Positions 43,336 through 51,480 of a DNA stretch of 64,000 nt are shown piece after piece. Within the stretch, counting starts at the first letter, position 1. Each line of letters starts with the position of its first letter. The position numbers were made by a program, and so were the translations under genes. The DNA is from Candidatus Rifleibacteriota bacterium. GTDB taxonomy: Bacteria > Muiribacteriota > Ozemobacteria > Ozemobacterales > Ozemobacteraceae. The notes under the pieces are model-generated. The model had not been told where the DNA came from. It saw only the letters and a program-made list of their open reading frames with translations, and did not search any database. The DNA is taken from assembly GCA_012517355.1 (NCBI GenBank), contig JAAYVD010000168.1, forward strand, positions 62,001-126,000, in the 5' to 3' direction.

Positions 43336-44658
43336 ATGAACACGCTCATCACGGACCTCGACGTGCTGACCCTCGACGACGCCGGCACCTTGCACGCCCG
43401 CACCACCCTCTGCCTCGAAGGGAAGGTCATCCGCGCCATCGGGGAGGTGCCCCCCGGCTTCGTCCCCGACGAGACCATCGACGGGGCCGGCCATCTCGCC
43501 GTGCCGGGCTTCTACAACGCCCACTGCCATTCCCCCATGACGTTCGAGCGGGGCTGGGCCGAGGACCTCCCGCTCGACCGCTGGTTCAACGAGCGGATCT
43601 GGGTGGCCGAGTCGGCGTTGACCCCCGACGACGTCGAGTGGGGGGCCGCCCTGGCGGCCTGCGAGATGATCCGCTCCGGGTGCGTGGGGTTCAACGACCA
43701 CTACTTCTACATGGACCGGGTGGCCGGCGTCGTGGAGCGGTCGGGGATGAAGGCCGCCCTGACCTGGTGCCAGTTCGGCATCGGGGCGGACAAGGAGGTC
43801 GGCACCGGCCTGGCGGGGGCGGTCGCCTTCGCCGAAGCCTGGCAGGGGAAGGCCGACGGCCGCCTGCGCACCGTGCTGGGCCCCCATTCCCCCTACGTCT
43901 GCCCCCCGGCCTTCCTGCGCGAGGTGGCCGCCCTCGCCCGCGAAAAGCGGCTGCCCATCCACATCCATCTCGCGGAATCGCCCGGCCAGGTGGCCAACTC
44001 GCGGCGGGACCACGGCCTGACGCCCACCGCCCACCTCGAGGCCTGCGGCCTGTTCGAGGGGCCGGCGGTGGCCGCCCATGCCCTGTATCTGACCGACGAG
44101 GACGTGGCCATCCTGGCCCGGCGCGGGGTCTCGGTGGCCCACTGCCCGATCACCTACATGAAGCTGGCGATGGGGGTCGGCGACCTGCGCCCCCTGCTGC
44201 GGGCCGGGGTCAACGTCTGCCTCGGCACCGACGGCCCCGGCTCGAACAGCGACATGGACATGAAGGAGGTCATCCGCTTCGCCCCGCTGCTGCAGAAGTT
44301 CGCCACGAACGACGCCGAGGCCCTGGCCGGCGACCTGCCCTTGCGAATGGCCACCCGCCACGGCGCCCGGGCCCTGGGCTTCCCCGAGGCCGGGGTGCTC
44401 GCCCCGGGCCGGGCGGCCGACCTCGTGCTGCTGCGCACCGACGGGCCGCACTGGTTCCCCCGCCACGACCTGGTCGCCAACCTGGTCCATTGCGGCAAGG
44501 GCGGCGATGTGGCGTATGTCTTCGTCGACGGGCGGATGCTGCTGCGGAAGGGGGAGCTGCTGACCCTCGACGAGGAGCGGATCCGCTGGGAAGCCGACCG
44601 CCGCGCCCGCGCCATGGTGGCGAAGAACCTGTCGATCGTGCGTGAGTACAAGGGGTGA
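43336..44658 (+). CDS. Amidohydrolase, 5'-methylthioadenosine/S-adenosylhomocysteine deaminase-like
   Basis: 440 residues, cytoplasmic, with GAAGGAGGG before the ATG. It has the metal-dependent deaminase set of the ATZ/TRZ-SsnA-MtaD group: NAHCHSP, HIHLAES, the His in AAHALYL, and CLGTDGPGSNSDMDM with the catalytic-type Asp. Near neighbours of this family deaminate MTA or SAH, or hydrolyse chlorinated triazines or guanine. The nearby methionine-type aminotransferase and metK favour the MTA/SAH reading, but substrate cannot be fixed from sequence alone. It follows the efflux operon by 21 bases. Confidence 0.82.
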   Translation: MNTLITDLDVLTLDDAGTLHARTTLCLEGKVIRAIGEVPPGFVPDETIDGAGHLAVPGFYNAHCHSPMTFERGWAEDLPLDRWFNERIWVAESALTPDDVEWGAALAACEMIRSGCVGFNDHYFYMDRVAGVVERSGMKAALTWCQFGIGADKEVGTGLAGAVAFAEAWQGKADGRLRTVLGPHSPYVCPPAFLREVAALAREKRLPIHIHLAESPGQVANSRRDHGLTPTAHLEACGLFEGPAVAAHALYLTDEDVAILARRGVSVAHCPITYMKLAMGVGDLRPLLRAGVNVCLGTDGPGSNSDMDMKEVIRFAPLLQKFATNDAEALAGDLPLRMATRHGARALGFPEAGVLAPGRAADLVLLRTDGPHWFPRHDLVANLVHCGKGGDVAYVFVDGRMLLRKGELLTLDEERIRWEADRRARAMVAKNLSIVREYKG

Positions 44659-44826
44659 CCGGGGCAGGAATGGACAGGTCGGCGTCGCCGCCCCTCGCCC
44701 GGCGAAGCAGGTGGGACGGGCCACCCGGGCCGGCCGGTGGGCGGGCCGCGGCGGGGCCGCGCCGGTGGTCCACCCCGCCCCGCGCCGGGGGTTCGGGCCC
44801 AAGCCGGCCGAGAGTCTGCACCTGAT

Positions 44827-45240
44827 ATGGACTGGCGGTGGCTGCTCCACCTCTTCCTGACGGCGATCCTCGCGGTGGTCATCCACGCGGGCTACCGGTC
44901 GCTCCATGCGGACGTTCGGCTGCTGTACGACGGCAAGGACCACCAGGCCGAGGTGGTGGCGATCGAGCCGCGCGAGGCCTACTGCTACGTGCGCCTCGAA
45001 TGGACGGTCAAGGGAAAGACCTACGCGCGCAGCCTCCGGCTGAAGGAGGCGCGGCCCTGGAAGCACGGGGAGCGGATCCCGATCCGCCTGCTCGAGGACG
45101 ACCCCGAGGTCATGTCTTTCGAGTTCGATCAGCGGAAGGTCTACCACGCGCTCTGGTATGTCTTCCTGGTCGCGATCCTGCTGTTCCTCTACCGGGCGAT
45201 CTGGCTGCTGGTCAAATCGACCCGCCCCCACTGGGACTGA
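44827..45240 (+). CDS. DUF3592-like membrane protein
   Basis: 137 residues from the ATG at 44827, placed so that a membrane helix (about 5-22) follows at once. A beta-rich extracytoplasmic part (EVVAIEPREAYCYVRLEWTV, then KHGERIPIRLLEDDPEVM) is followed by a second helix at about 110-130. This helix-beta-helix layout resembles the DUF3592 family of unknown function. The frame extends upstream, but that extension has low coding quality. It lies 168 bases after the amidohydrolase and faces the aminotransferase. Confidence 0.6.
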   Translation: MDWRWLLHLFLTAILAVVIHAGYRSLHADVRLLYDGKDHQAEVVAIEPREAYCYVRLEWTVKGKTYARSLRLKEARPWKHGERIPIRLLEDDPEVMSFEFDQRKVYHALWYVFLVAILLFLYRAIWLLVKSTRPHWD

Positions 45241-45248
45241 GAACCCCA

Positions 45249-45266
45249 CCGCCCGGCACCGGGCGG
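45249..45266. terminator. Hairpin between convergent genes
   Basis: CCGCCCGG and CCGGGCGG around a 2-base loop, 8 bases past one stop and 6 before the other; it can serve both strands. Confidence 0.55.
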
Positions 45267-45271
45267 GGCGG

Positions 45272-46450
45272 TCAGGACCCCGGGAACCGGGCGCGGCGCA
45301 GGCGGTCGGCCGCGGCCTGCAGGGTGGGCAGGCCCTTGCAGAAGGCGAACCGGATGAACCGGCCGCCGAGGCGCGTCCGGCCGGTTTCCGTGCAGAAGGC
45401 CGAGACGGGAATGGCCGAGACCCCCACCTCGCGGGTCAGCCAGAGGCAGAAATCGAGATCGTCCAGCGGCGACAGCCCCTCGTATTCACCGACGATGAAG
45501 TAGGTGCCTTGGGGCCTCCGGCAGCGGAAGCCCGCCTCCACGAGAACGCCGTGCAGGAAGTCGCGACGCTCCTGGTACTCTTCCCGGAATCGTGTCAGGT
45601 AGTCGTCGCCCAGGCCGCCCGTGGCGGCCATTCCCCACTGCAGCGGGGTGGCCGAGCAGAAGACGACGAACTGGTGGACGGCCCGCAACGCGGCGGTCAG
45701 GGACGGCGGGGCGAAGGCAAAGCCGATCTTCCAGCCGGTCATGCTGAAAGTCTTCGAGGTGGAGGAGATGGTGACCGTCCGCTCGCGCATGCCCGGCAGG
45801 GTGGCCAGCGACAGGTGCCGGCCCCCGTCATAGACGAGGTGTTCGTAGACCTCGTCGGTGATGACGAAGAACCCGTGCTGGTGGGCCAGGCGGGCGACCA
45901 TTTCCAGCTCGGCGCGGCCGAAGACCTTGCCGGTGGGGTTGTTCGGGGTGTTGAGCAGGAGGGCCTTGGTGCGGGGGGAGACGGCGCGCCGCAGGTCGTC
46001 CTCGTCGAACGTCCAGTCGGGGCCGCGCAGGACCACGGTCTTGAGGGTCGCCCCGGCGGCCATGACGGCGGGCGCGTAGGAGTCGTAGCAGGGCTCGAAG
46101 GTGACCAACTCGTCGCCCGGCTCGCAGAGGGCGAGGATGGAGCAGAACAGCGCCTCGGTGGCCCCCGAGAAGACGGTGGTCTCGGTGAGCGGGTCCCAGG
46201 TCAGGCCGGAGTGGCGGCGGGCGGCCTCGGCCAGCACGGCGCGCAGGGGCGGCAGGCCGGCGGCCGGGGCGTACTGGTTCCGGCCCTCGCGGATGGCGGC
46301 GATGGCCGCTTCCTTGATCTCCGGGGGGCCGTCGAAGTCGGGAAAGCCCTGCGACAGGTTGATGGCGTCGGCCTGCACCGACGCCTCGGTCATGGTGGTG
46401 AAGATCGAGGTGCCGAAACCGGCCCATCGCGAGGGAATCTGCGCTGCCAT
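45272..46450 (-). CDS. Class I/II aminotransferase, methionine aminotransferase (YbdL)-like
   Basis: 392 residues with CAGGAGGCCGC before the ATG. It belongs to the PLP fold-type I family: GFPDFDGPPEIKEAA, NTPNNPTGKVF, ITDEVYEHLVYDG, the PLP lysine in SSTSKTFSMTGWKIG, and the carboxylate-binding Arg in RFIRFAFCK. The opening INLSQGFPDFDGP is typical of YbdL/kynurenine-oxoglutarate aminotransferases, which in bacteria can convert ketomethiobutyrate to methionine. Together with metK and the MTA/SAH deaminase-like enzyme this suggests methionine recycling, but the rest of that pathway is not in the window. It follows the membrane protein gene by 24 bases in one operon. Confidence 0.88.
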   Translation of the reverse strand: MAAQIPSRWAGFGTSIFTTMTEASVQADAINLSQGFPDFDGPPEIKEAAIAAIREGRNQYAPAAGLPPLRAVLAEAARRHSGLTWDPLTETTVFSGATEALFCSILALCEPGDELVTFEPCYDSYAPAVMAAGATLKTVVLRGPDWTFDEDDLRRAVSPRTKALLLNTPNNPTGKVFGRAELEMVARLAHQHGFFVITDEVYEHLVYDGGRHLSLATLPGMRERTVTISSTSKTFSMTGWKIGFAFAPPSLTAALRAVHQFVVFCSATPLQWGMAATGGLGDDYLTRFREEYQERRDFLHGVLVEAGFRCRRPQGTYFIVGEYEGLSPLDDLDFCLWLTREVGVSAIPVSAFCTETGRTRLGGRFIRFAFCKGLPTLQAAADRLRRARFPGS

Positions 46451-46474
46451 GCGGCCTCCTGGGGTTTGGAAGGA

Positions 46475-47323
46475 TCAGTGCCCGGCTGTGGGGCCGGAGG
46501 CGGGACCGGGAACGGAGGATTGGTCAGGGGAAGCGGCCGGCCGGGCCTCGGTCCCGACCTGCGAACCGGCGGCGGACGAGCCGGCGGCGGGCGGGGCGAT
46601 GGGCGCGTCCGCGAGCAATCGGGTGATCTCGGCGGCGAGGTCGACGGCGGCCACGTCGGCGGGGACGCCGGCGGCGTCGGCCGCCTTGGCCATGAGCCCC
46701 AGGCATTTCTGCAGCTCCTCCGGCGAGATCTGCTTGCGCAGCCGCTTGTCCTGGCGTTTGCCCTTCTGCACGGTCTCGGTCAGGATGTCCGACACCTCGT
46801 CGAAGGCGCGCGAGGGAACCCGGCCCTCCATCATGCCGCGGGTGAAGCGCGCCACCACCGTGTGCGCGGCCTGGCGCTGCACCTCCGGCATCTCGGCGGT
46901 CTGCACGAACCGGCACTCGAACGCGCGGGCCATCAGGCCGGGCAGGATGGGCCCCGCCACGAACGCCTTCGACACCGAGGCGACCTGGTCGAGACCGATG
47001 TTCCCCGTCCGGATGCGGGCGGTGAACGACGAGATGGGGGCCAGGATCCCGGCGGCCTCGGCGGGGGGAAGGTTCTGGCGGGCCACCTCGCCGACCAGGA
47101 ACTCGATGCCCGAGGCGGCCGCGTGGCGGCCCACCTCGATCGTCTTGTGGTACAACCACCAGGCGGCGAGAACGCCCACCACCACGAGCAGCGCGCAGCC
47201 GCCCGCCACGATCCCGCACCACCCGCGACCCGCGCGGCGGCGGTTCCCCAACCCGGCCGGGGGCCGGACCGGCCTCCCGGCCAGGGCGCCCAGGCGGACG
47301 GTCTTTTCATTCCCGACGCACAT
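46475..47323 (-). CDS. Single-pass membrane protein of unknown function
   Basis: 282 residues, with CCAGGAGGATGAGCAG before the ATG. A basic 36-residue N-terminus is followed by one membrane helix (about 37-58), then a largely helical extracytoplasmic domain (about 60-225) and a Pro/Ala/Ser-rich tail. I do not recognise a family. It is transcribed from a good promoter at 47396-47424 ahead of the aminotransferase gene, so the two are probably co-expressed, though a functional link is not evident. Confidence 0.65.
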   Translation of the reverse strand: MCVGNEKTVRLGALAGRPVRPPAGLGNRRRAGRGWCGIVAGGCALLVVVGVLAAWWLYHKTIEVGRHAAASGIEFLVGEVARQNLPPAEAAGILAPISSFTARIRTGNIGLDQVASVSKAFVAGPILPGLMARAFECRFVQTAEMPEVQRQAAHTVVARFTRGMMEGRVPSRAFDEVSDILTETVQKGKRQDKRLRKQISPEELQKCLGLMAKAADAAGVPADVAAVDLAAEITRLLADAPIAPPAAGSSAAGSQVGTEARPAASPDQSSVPGPASGPTAGH

Positions 47324-47395
47324 CTGCTCATCCTCCTGGCGGCCAGGGTTTTCCGCACCGGCGGACCTCCGTCGGAAAACCGGCCATCCGCTGCC

Positions 47396-47424
47396 ACCCT
47401 AGAGGAAATTCCCTTCCAGGTCAA
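47396..47424 (-). promoter_or_regulatory. Promoter of the membrane protein/aminotransferase operon
   Basis: On the minus strand TTGACC (47424-47419), 17 bases, TAGGGT (47401-47396). Confidence 0.65.
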
Positions 47425-47470
47425 TCGGCCAGGGCAGGGCGAATGCGACCCTTGGAAAGGCTGTCAGAGC

Positions 47471-47584
47471 GGGAGGAGTTCCTCTCCTCCCGACCACCTC
47501 GCCAGGGGCCACAGGCCCCTGGACCCCAGTATTCCGCCTGCCGGACGCGGAGCGTTCGGCAGGCGCGCCGCCCGCTTCGCGGGC
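47471..47584. repeat. Multi-hairpin block 1
   Basis: Four hairpins in a row: GGGAGGAG/CTCCTCCC (47471-47491), CCAGGGGCC/GGCCCCTGG (47502-47522), GCCTGCCG/CGGCAGGC (47536-47564) and GCCCGC/GCGGGC (47570-47584). In reverse complement the order and some linkers match block 2 at 59063. It lies in the 403-base gap between the membrane protein and the FAM151-like gene, which holds no other gene I can support. Confidence 0.65.
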
Positions 47585-47726
47585 CGCCCAGGCTGTGTGT
47601 CTCTGCTGACAATGCGGGTTTCAACCTTGCGTTGGCCCTGTCGGCCGGGGGCCCAGGGGCCCGGGGGGCGGGGGAGAGATGGTATCATGAATGGGAGAGC
47701 CCTTCCGAAGGATCAGGAGAACGCCG

Positions 47727-48902
47727 ATGAACCCTTCCCGCCGCCTGTTGGTTTCCGCCCTGACGGTCCTCGTGTTCCTGCTGACCGTGACCGGTCCGGC
47801 CCCCGTCGTGGCGGCCGACACCCCGTTCACCGACGATAGGGTCACCACCCCCGGCACGGCACCGTCCTCGTCGTCCCCGGCCACCACGGTCGGGAAGGCG
47901 GCGGCACCCGAGCGGGGGGACCTCGGCGGCTGGCTGGACAAAGGCCGGAACCTGTGGGACAGAGCGACCGGGAAGGGCCGCAGCCTGTGGGACAAGGCCA
48001 CCGGCAAGGTCAAGGGCCTGTGGGACAAGGCCGGCACCCTCTGGGACGACGCGAAGAAGTATGCCGGGGAAGTCCTCAACCTTCCCGGCTGGATCAGCCA
48101 GGGGCACCTGTCGGAAGACCGCCTGCGCGATCTGGTCGCCCTCGCCAAGGCTCACCCCGAAAGAGCCTGGCCCGCCGGACGGGACATCGCCCTCGCCCGG
48201 AACGCGCACCGCACCAACACCATCGCCGAGATGACCGCCGCCCTGACCGGCGACTACGACTGGCTCGAGTGCGACGTCCGCCTGGAGGGGCCCCTCCGCG
48301 ACCACCTGCCCATTCCGGGCGCGCGGCGGCCGATCACCGCCCACGATTCCTTCCAGACCAACGGGATGCTGTTCGAGGACTGGGTCACCATCGCCAAGGC
48401 CTCGGGCAAGGGCCTCAAGCTCGACTTCAAGTCGAGCGCGGCCATCGACCAGTGCATCGCCATCCTGCAGAAGGCCGGGGTCGACGAGGGGAAGCTGATC
48501 ATGAACATCGGCGTGCCCGACCCCCCGGCAGACACCGGTGACAAGCCCGGCGACCTGCGCTACAAGCCTTTGACCGACGGGCGGCTGACCGCCATCCGCC
48601 GCGCCTTCCCCGGCTGCACCATCAACCTCAGCCCGGGGGCGGCGGCCACGCCCGACGGCACCTACTCAGCCGCCCAGGTCGACCAGATGATCCGCTACGC
48701 CCGAGGGGCCGGCCGGCCGGTGATGTTCCCGCTGCGAGCCGAATGCGTCACGCGGGAGATCGTCCAGGCCCTCAGGCCGTTCGGCAAGGTGGCCATCTGG
48801 AACTCCCCGTCGACCTACGACCCCGCCGATGTCGCCGCCGAGATTGCGAAGTTCCGCGGGTGGGGCGTCGACGGCATGATCGACATCATGTCCGCCCACT
48901 GA
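47727..48902 (+). CDS. Secreted FAM151/menorin-like protein
   Basis: 391 residues from the ATG at 47727, with CAGGAGA upstream and a -10-like TATCAT at 47683-47688. A signal peptide (about 1-27) is followed by a Ser/Thr/Pro linker and amphipathic repeats of the type LWDKATGKxKG (about 70-110). The main domain (about 135-391) has NAHRTNTIAEMTAAL, WLECDVRLEG, AHDSFQ, LKLDFKS and a C-terminal GWGVDGMIDI. These match the FAM151/menorin fold, a TIM-barrel relative of glycerophosphodiester phosphodiesterases known mainly from animals, with bacterial members of unknown role. The amphipathic repeats may bind membranes (inference). Confidence 0.7.
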   Translation: MNPSRRLLVSALTVLVFLLTVTGPAPVVAADTPFTDDRVTTPGTAPSSSSPATTVGKAAAPERGDLGGWLDKGRNLWDRATGKGRSLWDKATGKVKGLWDKAGTLWDDAKKYAGEVLNLPGWISQGHLSEDRLRDLVALAKAHPERAWPAGRDIALARNAHRTNTIAEMTAALTGDYDWLECDVRLEGPLRDHLPIPGARRPITAHDSFQTNGMLFEDWVTIAKASGKGLKLDFKSSAAIDQCIAILQKAGVDEGKLIMNIGVPDPPADTGDKPGDLRYKPLTDGRLTAIRRAFPGCTINLSPGAAATPDGTYSAAQVDQMIRYARGAGRPVMFPLRAECVTREIVQALRPFGKVAIWNSPSTYDPADVAAEIAKFRGWGVDGMIDIMSAH

Positions 48903-49086
48903 TCCCGGGGCGACCCTGAGCCTCGCCGCCCTCTCCACCGGGTTCGGGCCGCGACGCCGGCCAGAACCAAAGAGCGCACCGGTCCGGCCCGGCTCGGCGG
49001 GCACCCCTCCCCTTCCGAGGCCGGGAGCCCGGATCCCCGGCGGGGTTCCATGGGGCGGGACGAAACGAAGCCGCACCCCCCCCGGG

Positions 49087-50406
49087 TCAGAGCGAGAAGC
49101 GTTCGTCGTAGACCCGGGCGGCGGGAACCCCCAGCCGGCCCAGGATCTCGCGCAGTTTCTCCATCATCGGCGGCGGACCGCACTGGAAGACCTCCCGCTC
49201 GGGAAGGTCGGCCACCAGGGCCTTCAGCCGGGCCTCGTCGAGGTATCCCTTCTCCCCCGCCCAGGCGGGATCGTCCGACAGGATGTGCACCAGCCGGGCC
49301 CGCCCGGCGGCCACCGCCTCCAGTTCGGCGCGGAGGTGGATGCTCTTCTCGGCCCGGTTGGTGTAGAGCAACACGACATCCTTCCCCGCCGTCAGCAGGT
49401 CTTCGAGGATCGAGCGGATGGGGGTGATGCCGATCCCGCCCGCGATCAGCAGGACCTTGCTCCCCGTCGCCCGAGCGGCGGTGAAGATGCCGTGGGGTCC
49501 GTCGATCAGGACCGGGGTTCCGGGGGGAAGGTCGGGCAGCCGGCGGGTGAAATCGCCCAGACGCTTGACGGTCAGGCGCAGGGAGCGACCGTCGGGCGGG
49601 GCGGACAACGAGAAGGGATGCGCCTCCCACCAGAATCCCGGGGCGAGGAACCGCACCCGGACGAACTGCCCGCCGCGGGCGGGGAAGGAAGCCAGGTCCC
49701 GACCGGTCAGGTAGACCGAGGTGGCATCCCCGGCTTCGGGGACCAGCTTGTCCACCGAGAACCGGTGCTTCCAGAAGCGGTAGAGGGGCACCAGGAAGCG
49801 CCGGCCAAGGAGGCCCGCCAGCACGAGGCCGTGCCCGAGGTACCACAGGACGAGGAACCAGCGGGGCCCGTCGACGAAGTCCTTTCCCTTCTCGACCTGG
49901 TGGCCGAACGCCAGAAGGACGGCCAGATACCCGAGCAGGTGCCCGCGGTACCACCATTCGTAGGAGAGCAGCCCCCGCAGTGGCCGCCAGGCAGCCAGGG
50001 TCACCAGGACCAGCAGGGACAGGCCGATCATCGCTCCCGGCAGGTCATCCCACGTGCGCCAGAAATCGAGAAGCTGCTCGGAGTAGCTGGCCAGGGCATT
50101 CTGAGCGTTGGCCCAGGTGACGAGCGGGGCATGGACCAGCAGGCAGAGGACGGCCACGAAGGCGTTGAGGTGGTGCCAGCGGGTGAGGCGGTCGAGCCCG
50201 AACCGCCCCTCGACCAGCTTGACCCGGCTGATGAAGAGGATCTGCCAGACCAGGCAGACCGCCCCCACCAGGCCGCACAAACGGCCCCAGGCGAAGGCCT
50301 GGGCGGTGGAATCGAGCCCGGTCAGGACCGGATGGATTTCCCGCCAGACCCACACGGGGATTCCCAGGGACACCGCATACGCCAGGGCGGTCCACCAGCC
50401 AGCCAT
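49087..50406 (-). CDS. Transmembrane ferric-reductase-like flavin oxidoreductase
   Basis: 439 residues; the ATG at 50406 lies 5 bases after GAGGAGG. About six membrane helices fill residues 5-205. Two of them carry His pairs 13 residues apart (HHLNAFVAVLCLLVHA and HLLGYLAVLLAFGH), as in bis-haem ferric reductase/NADPH oxidase domains. The cytoplasmic half has a FAD-binding barrel (HPFSLSAPP, LTVKRLGDFT) and an NAD(P) domain (IAGGIGITPIRSIL, then FQCGPPPMMEKLR). It probably moves electrons from NAD(P)H across the inner membrane. The exported rubrerythrin encoded next on the same strand (50537-51256) is a possible periplasmic partner (inference). Confidence 0.85.
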   Translation of the reverse strand: MAGWWTALAYAVSLGIPVWVWREIHPVLTGLDSTAQAFAWGRLCGLVGAVCLVWQILFISRVKLVEGRFGLDRLTRWHHLNAFVAVLCLLVHAPLVTWANAQNALASYSEQLLDFWRTWDDLPGAMIGLSLLVLVTLAAWRPLRGLLSYEWWYRGHLLGYLAVLLAFGHQVEKGKDFVDGPRWFLVLWYLGHGLVLAGLLGRRFLVPLYRFWKHRFSVDKLVPEAGDATSVYLTGRDLASFPARGGQFVRVRFLAPGFWWEAHPFSLSAPPDGRSLRLTVKRLGDFTRRLPDLPPGTPVLIDGPHGIFTAARATGSKVLLIAGGIGITPIRSILEDLLTAGKDVVLLYTNRAEKSIHLRAELEAVAAGRARLVHILSDDPAWAGEKGYLDEARLKALVADLPEREVFQCGPPPMMEKLREILGRLGVPAARVYDERFSL

Positions 50407-50501
50407 CACATCCTCCTCGACGGGCCCCCGACCGGTTTGTTTCCCGGACCGGGGGAATGGGGGGCGGCAGGACCCGCCTCCGGGACACGGGGGCTACCGG
50501 C

Positions 50502-50523
50502 CCCGGGGGCGGGCGCCCCCGGG
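50502..50523 (-). terminator. GC hairpin after the rubrerythrin gene
   Basis: CCCGGGGGCG and CGCCCCCGGG with almost no loop, starting 14 bases past the stop; flanking CCGG/CCGG can extend the stem. Confidence 0.5.
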
Positions 50524-50536
50524 AGCCGGCGCGATC

Positions 50537-51256
50537 TCACTTGATGGTCTCGAACTTCTCGCGGGGGGCGTCACAGACCGGGCATTTCTTCAGGCCCATG
50601 TCGGTGGTGGTCTCGCCGCACACGGTGCAGACGAGGTATTCGGTCTTGGCTTCCTTCATCGCTTCGAGGTTGGCCAGGGCGTCCTGATACATCTTGGCAT
50701 GGTTGCCCTCGACGATCGCGCTGCCCTTGAAGATCTTGGCGGGCTTGTCCTGCTTCTCTTCCTCGGCCTTGGCGGCATAGGCGGGATACATCTTCTCGCT
50801 CTCGAAGGTTTCGCCCTTGATGGCCACCTCGAGATTCTCCTTGGTGCTCTTCACCTCGGGCTTCTGCAGTTTCGGATCCGGCTTGCCGCCCAGGGACTCG
50901 ATCAGCTTGGCGCGGGTGGCGGCATGGATCTCTTCCGAACGGGCGGCGGCCTTGAACAGCCGGGCGACCTGCAGGTATTTCTCTTCTTCGGCCTTGGCGG
51001 CGAAGGCGAGGTACCGCTCGCGGGCGTTGGATTCGCCCTCGAAGGCGGCCTGGAGGTTCTCCAGGGTGGTTCCGACCGTGAGTTCCTCCTTGGCCGGTTC
51101 GGCCGGAGCCGCGGGAGCGGCATCGGCCGCGGGGGCGGCGGGGGCGACGGCGGCATCGGCCGCGGGGGCGGCGGGAGCCGCATCCTGGGCAAAGGTCACG
51201 CCACAGCAGATGACGATGGTGACGAGGACGAGGGTCAAACCGCGGGCAAACGACAT
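50537..51256 (-). CDS. Exported rubrerythrin
   Basis: 239 residues from an ATG with AGGAG upstream. An apparent signal peptide (about 1-22, ending VTFAQ) and an Ala/Pro/Asp-rich linker (about 23-60, two near-identical blocks of PAADAA type) precede the ferritin-like di-iron domain: ESNARERY, EEIHAATRAKL, ESEKMYPAY and EGNHAKMY supply the Glu and His ligands. A rubredoxin-like tail has CTVCG and CPVCDAP. Rubrerythrins reduce peroxide in anaerobes and are normally cytoplasmic, so export is notable. Reducing power could come from the transmembrane reductase gene just downstream. Confidence 0.87.
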   Translation of the reverse strand: MSFARGLTLVLVTIVICCGVTFAQDAAPAAPAADAAVAPAAPAADAAPAAPAEPAKEELTVGTTLENLQAAFEGESNARERYLAFAAKAEEEKYLQVARLFKAAARSEEIHAATRAKLIESLGGKPDPKLQKPEVKSTKENLEVAIKGETFESEKMYPAYAAKAEEEKQDKPAKIFKGSAIVEGNHAKMYQDALANLEAMKEAKTEYLVCTVCGETTTDMGLKKCPVCDAPREKFETIK

Positions 51257-51312
51257 GGGATGTCTCCTGACGATGAGATGGCCCGCCCGGGGAACCGGGG
51301 CGGGCAAAGGGG

Positions 51313-51341
51313 TACATACTCCTTCCGGCCCCTCCCGTCAA
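51313..51341 (-). promoter_or_regulatory. Promoter of the rubrerythrin gene
   Basis: On the minus strand TTGACG (51341-51336), 17 bases, TATGTA (51318-51313). Confidence 0.6.
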
Positions 51342-51480
51342 TTGCCGGGGGCAATGCCCACAACCGGCGGGCCCCCCACCAGATGCGCGGGGGAAAAGGA
51401 GTGGCGCCGGCGTGGCTACCGCCCTGTGAGCCCCCGGCCACGTCCCGGCCGGGGGGGGCCGCCTCGACGGGACGTCCGCC

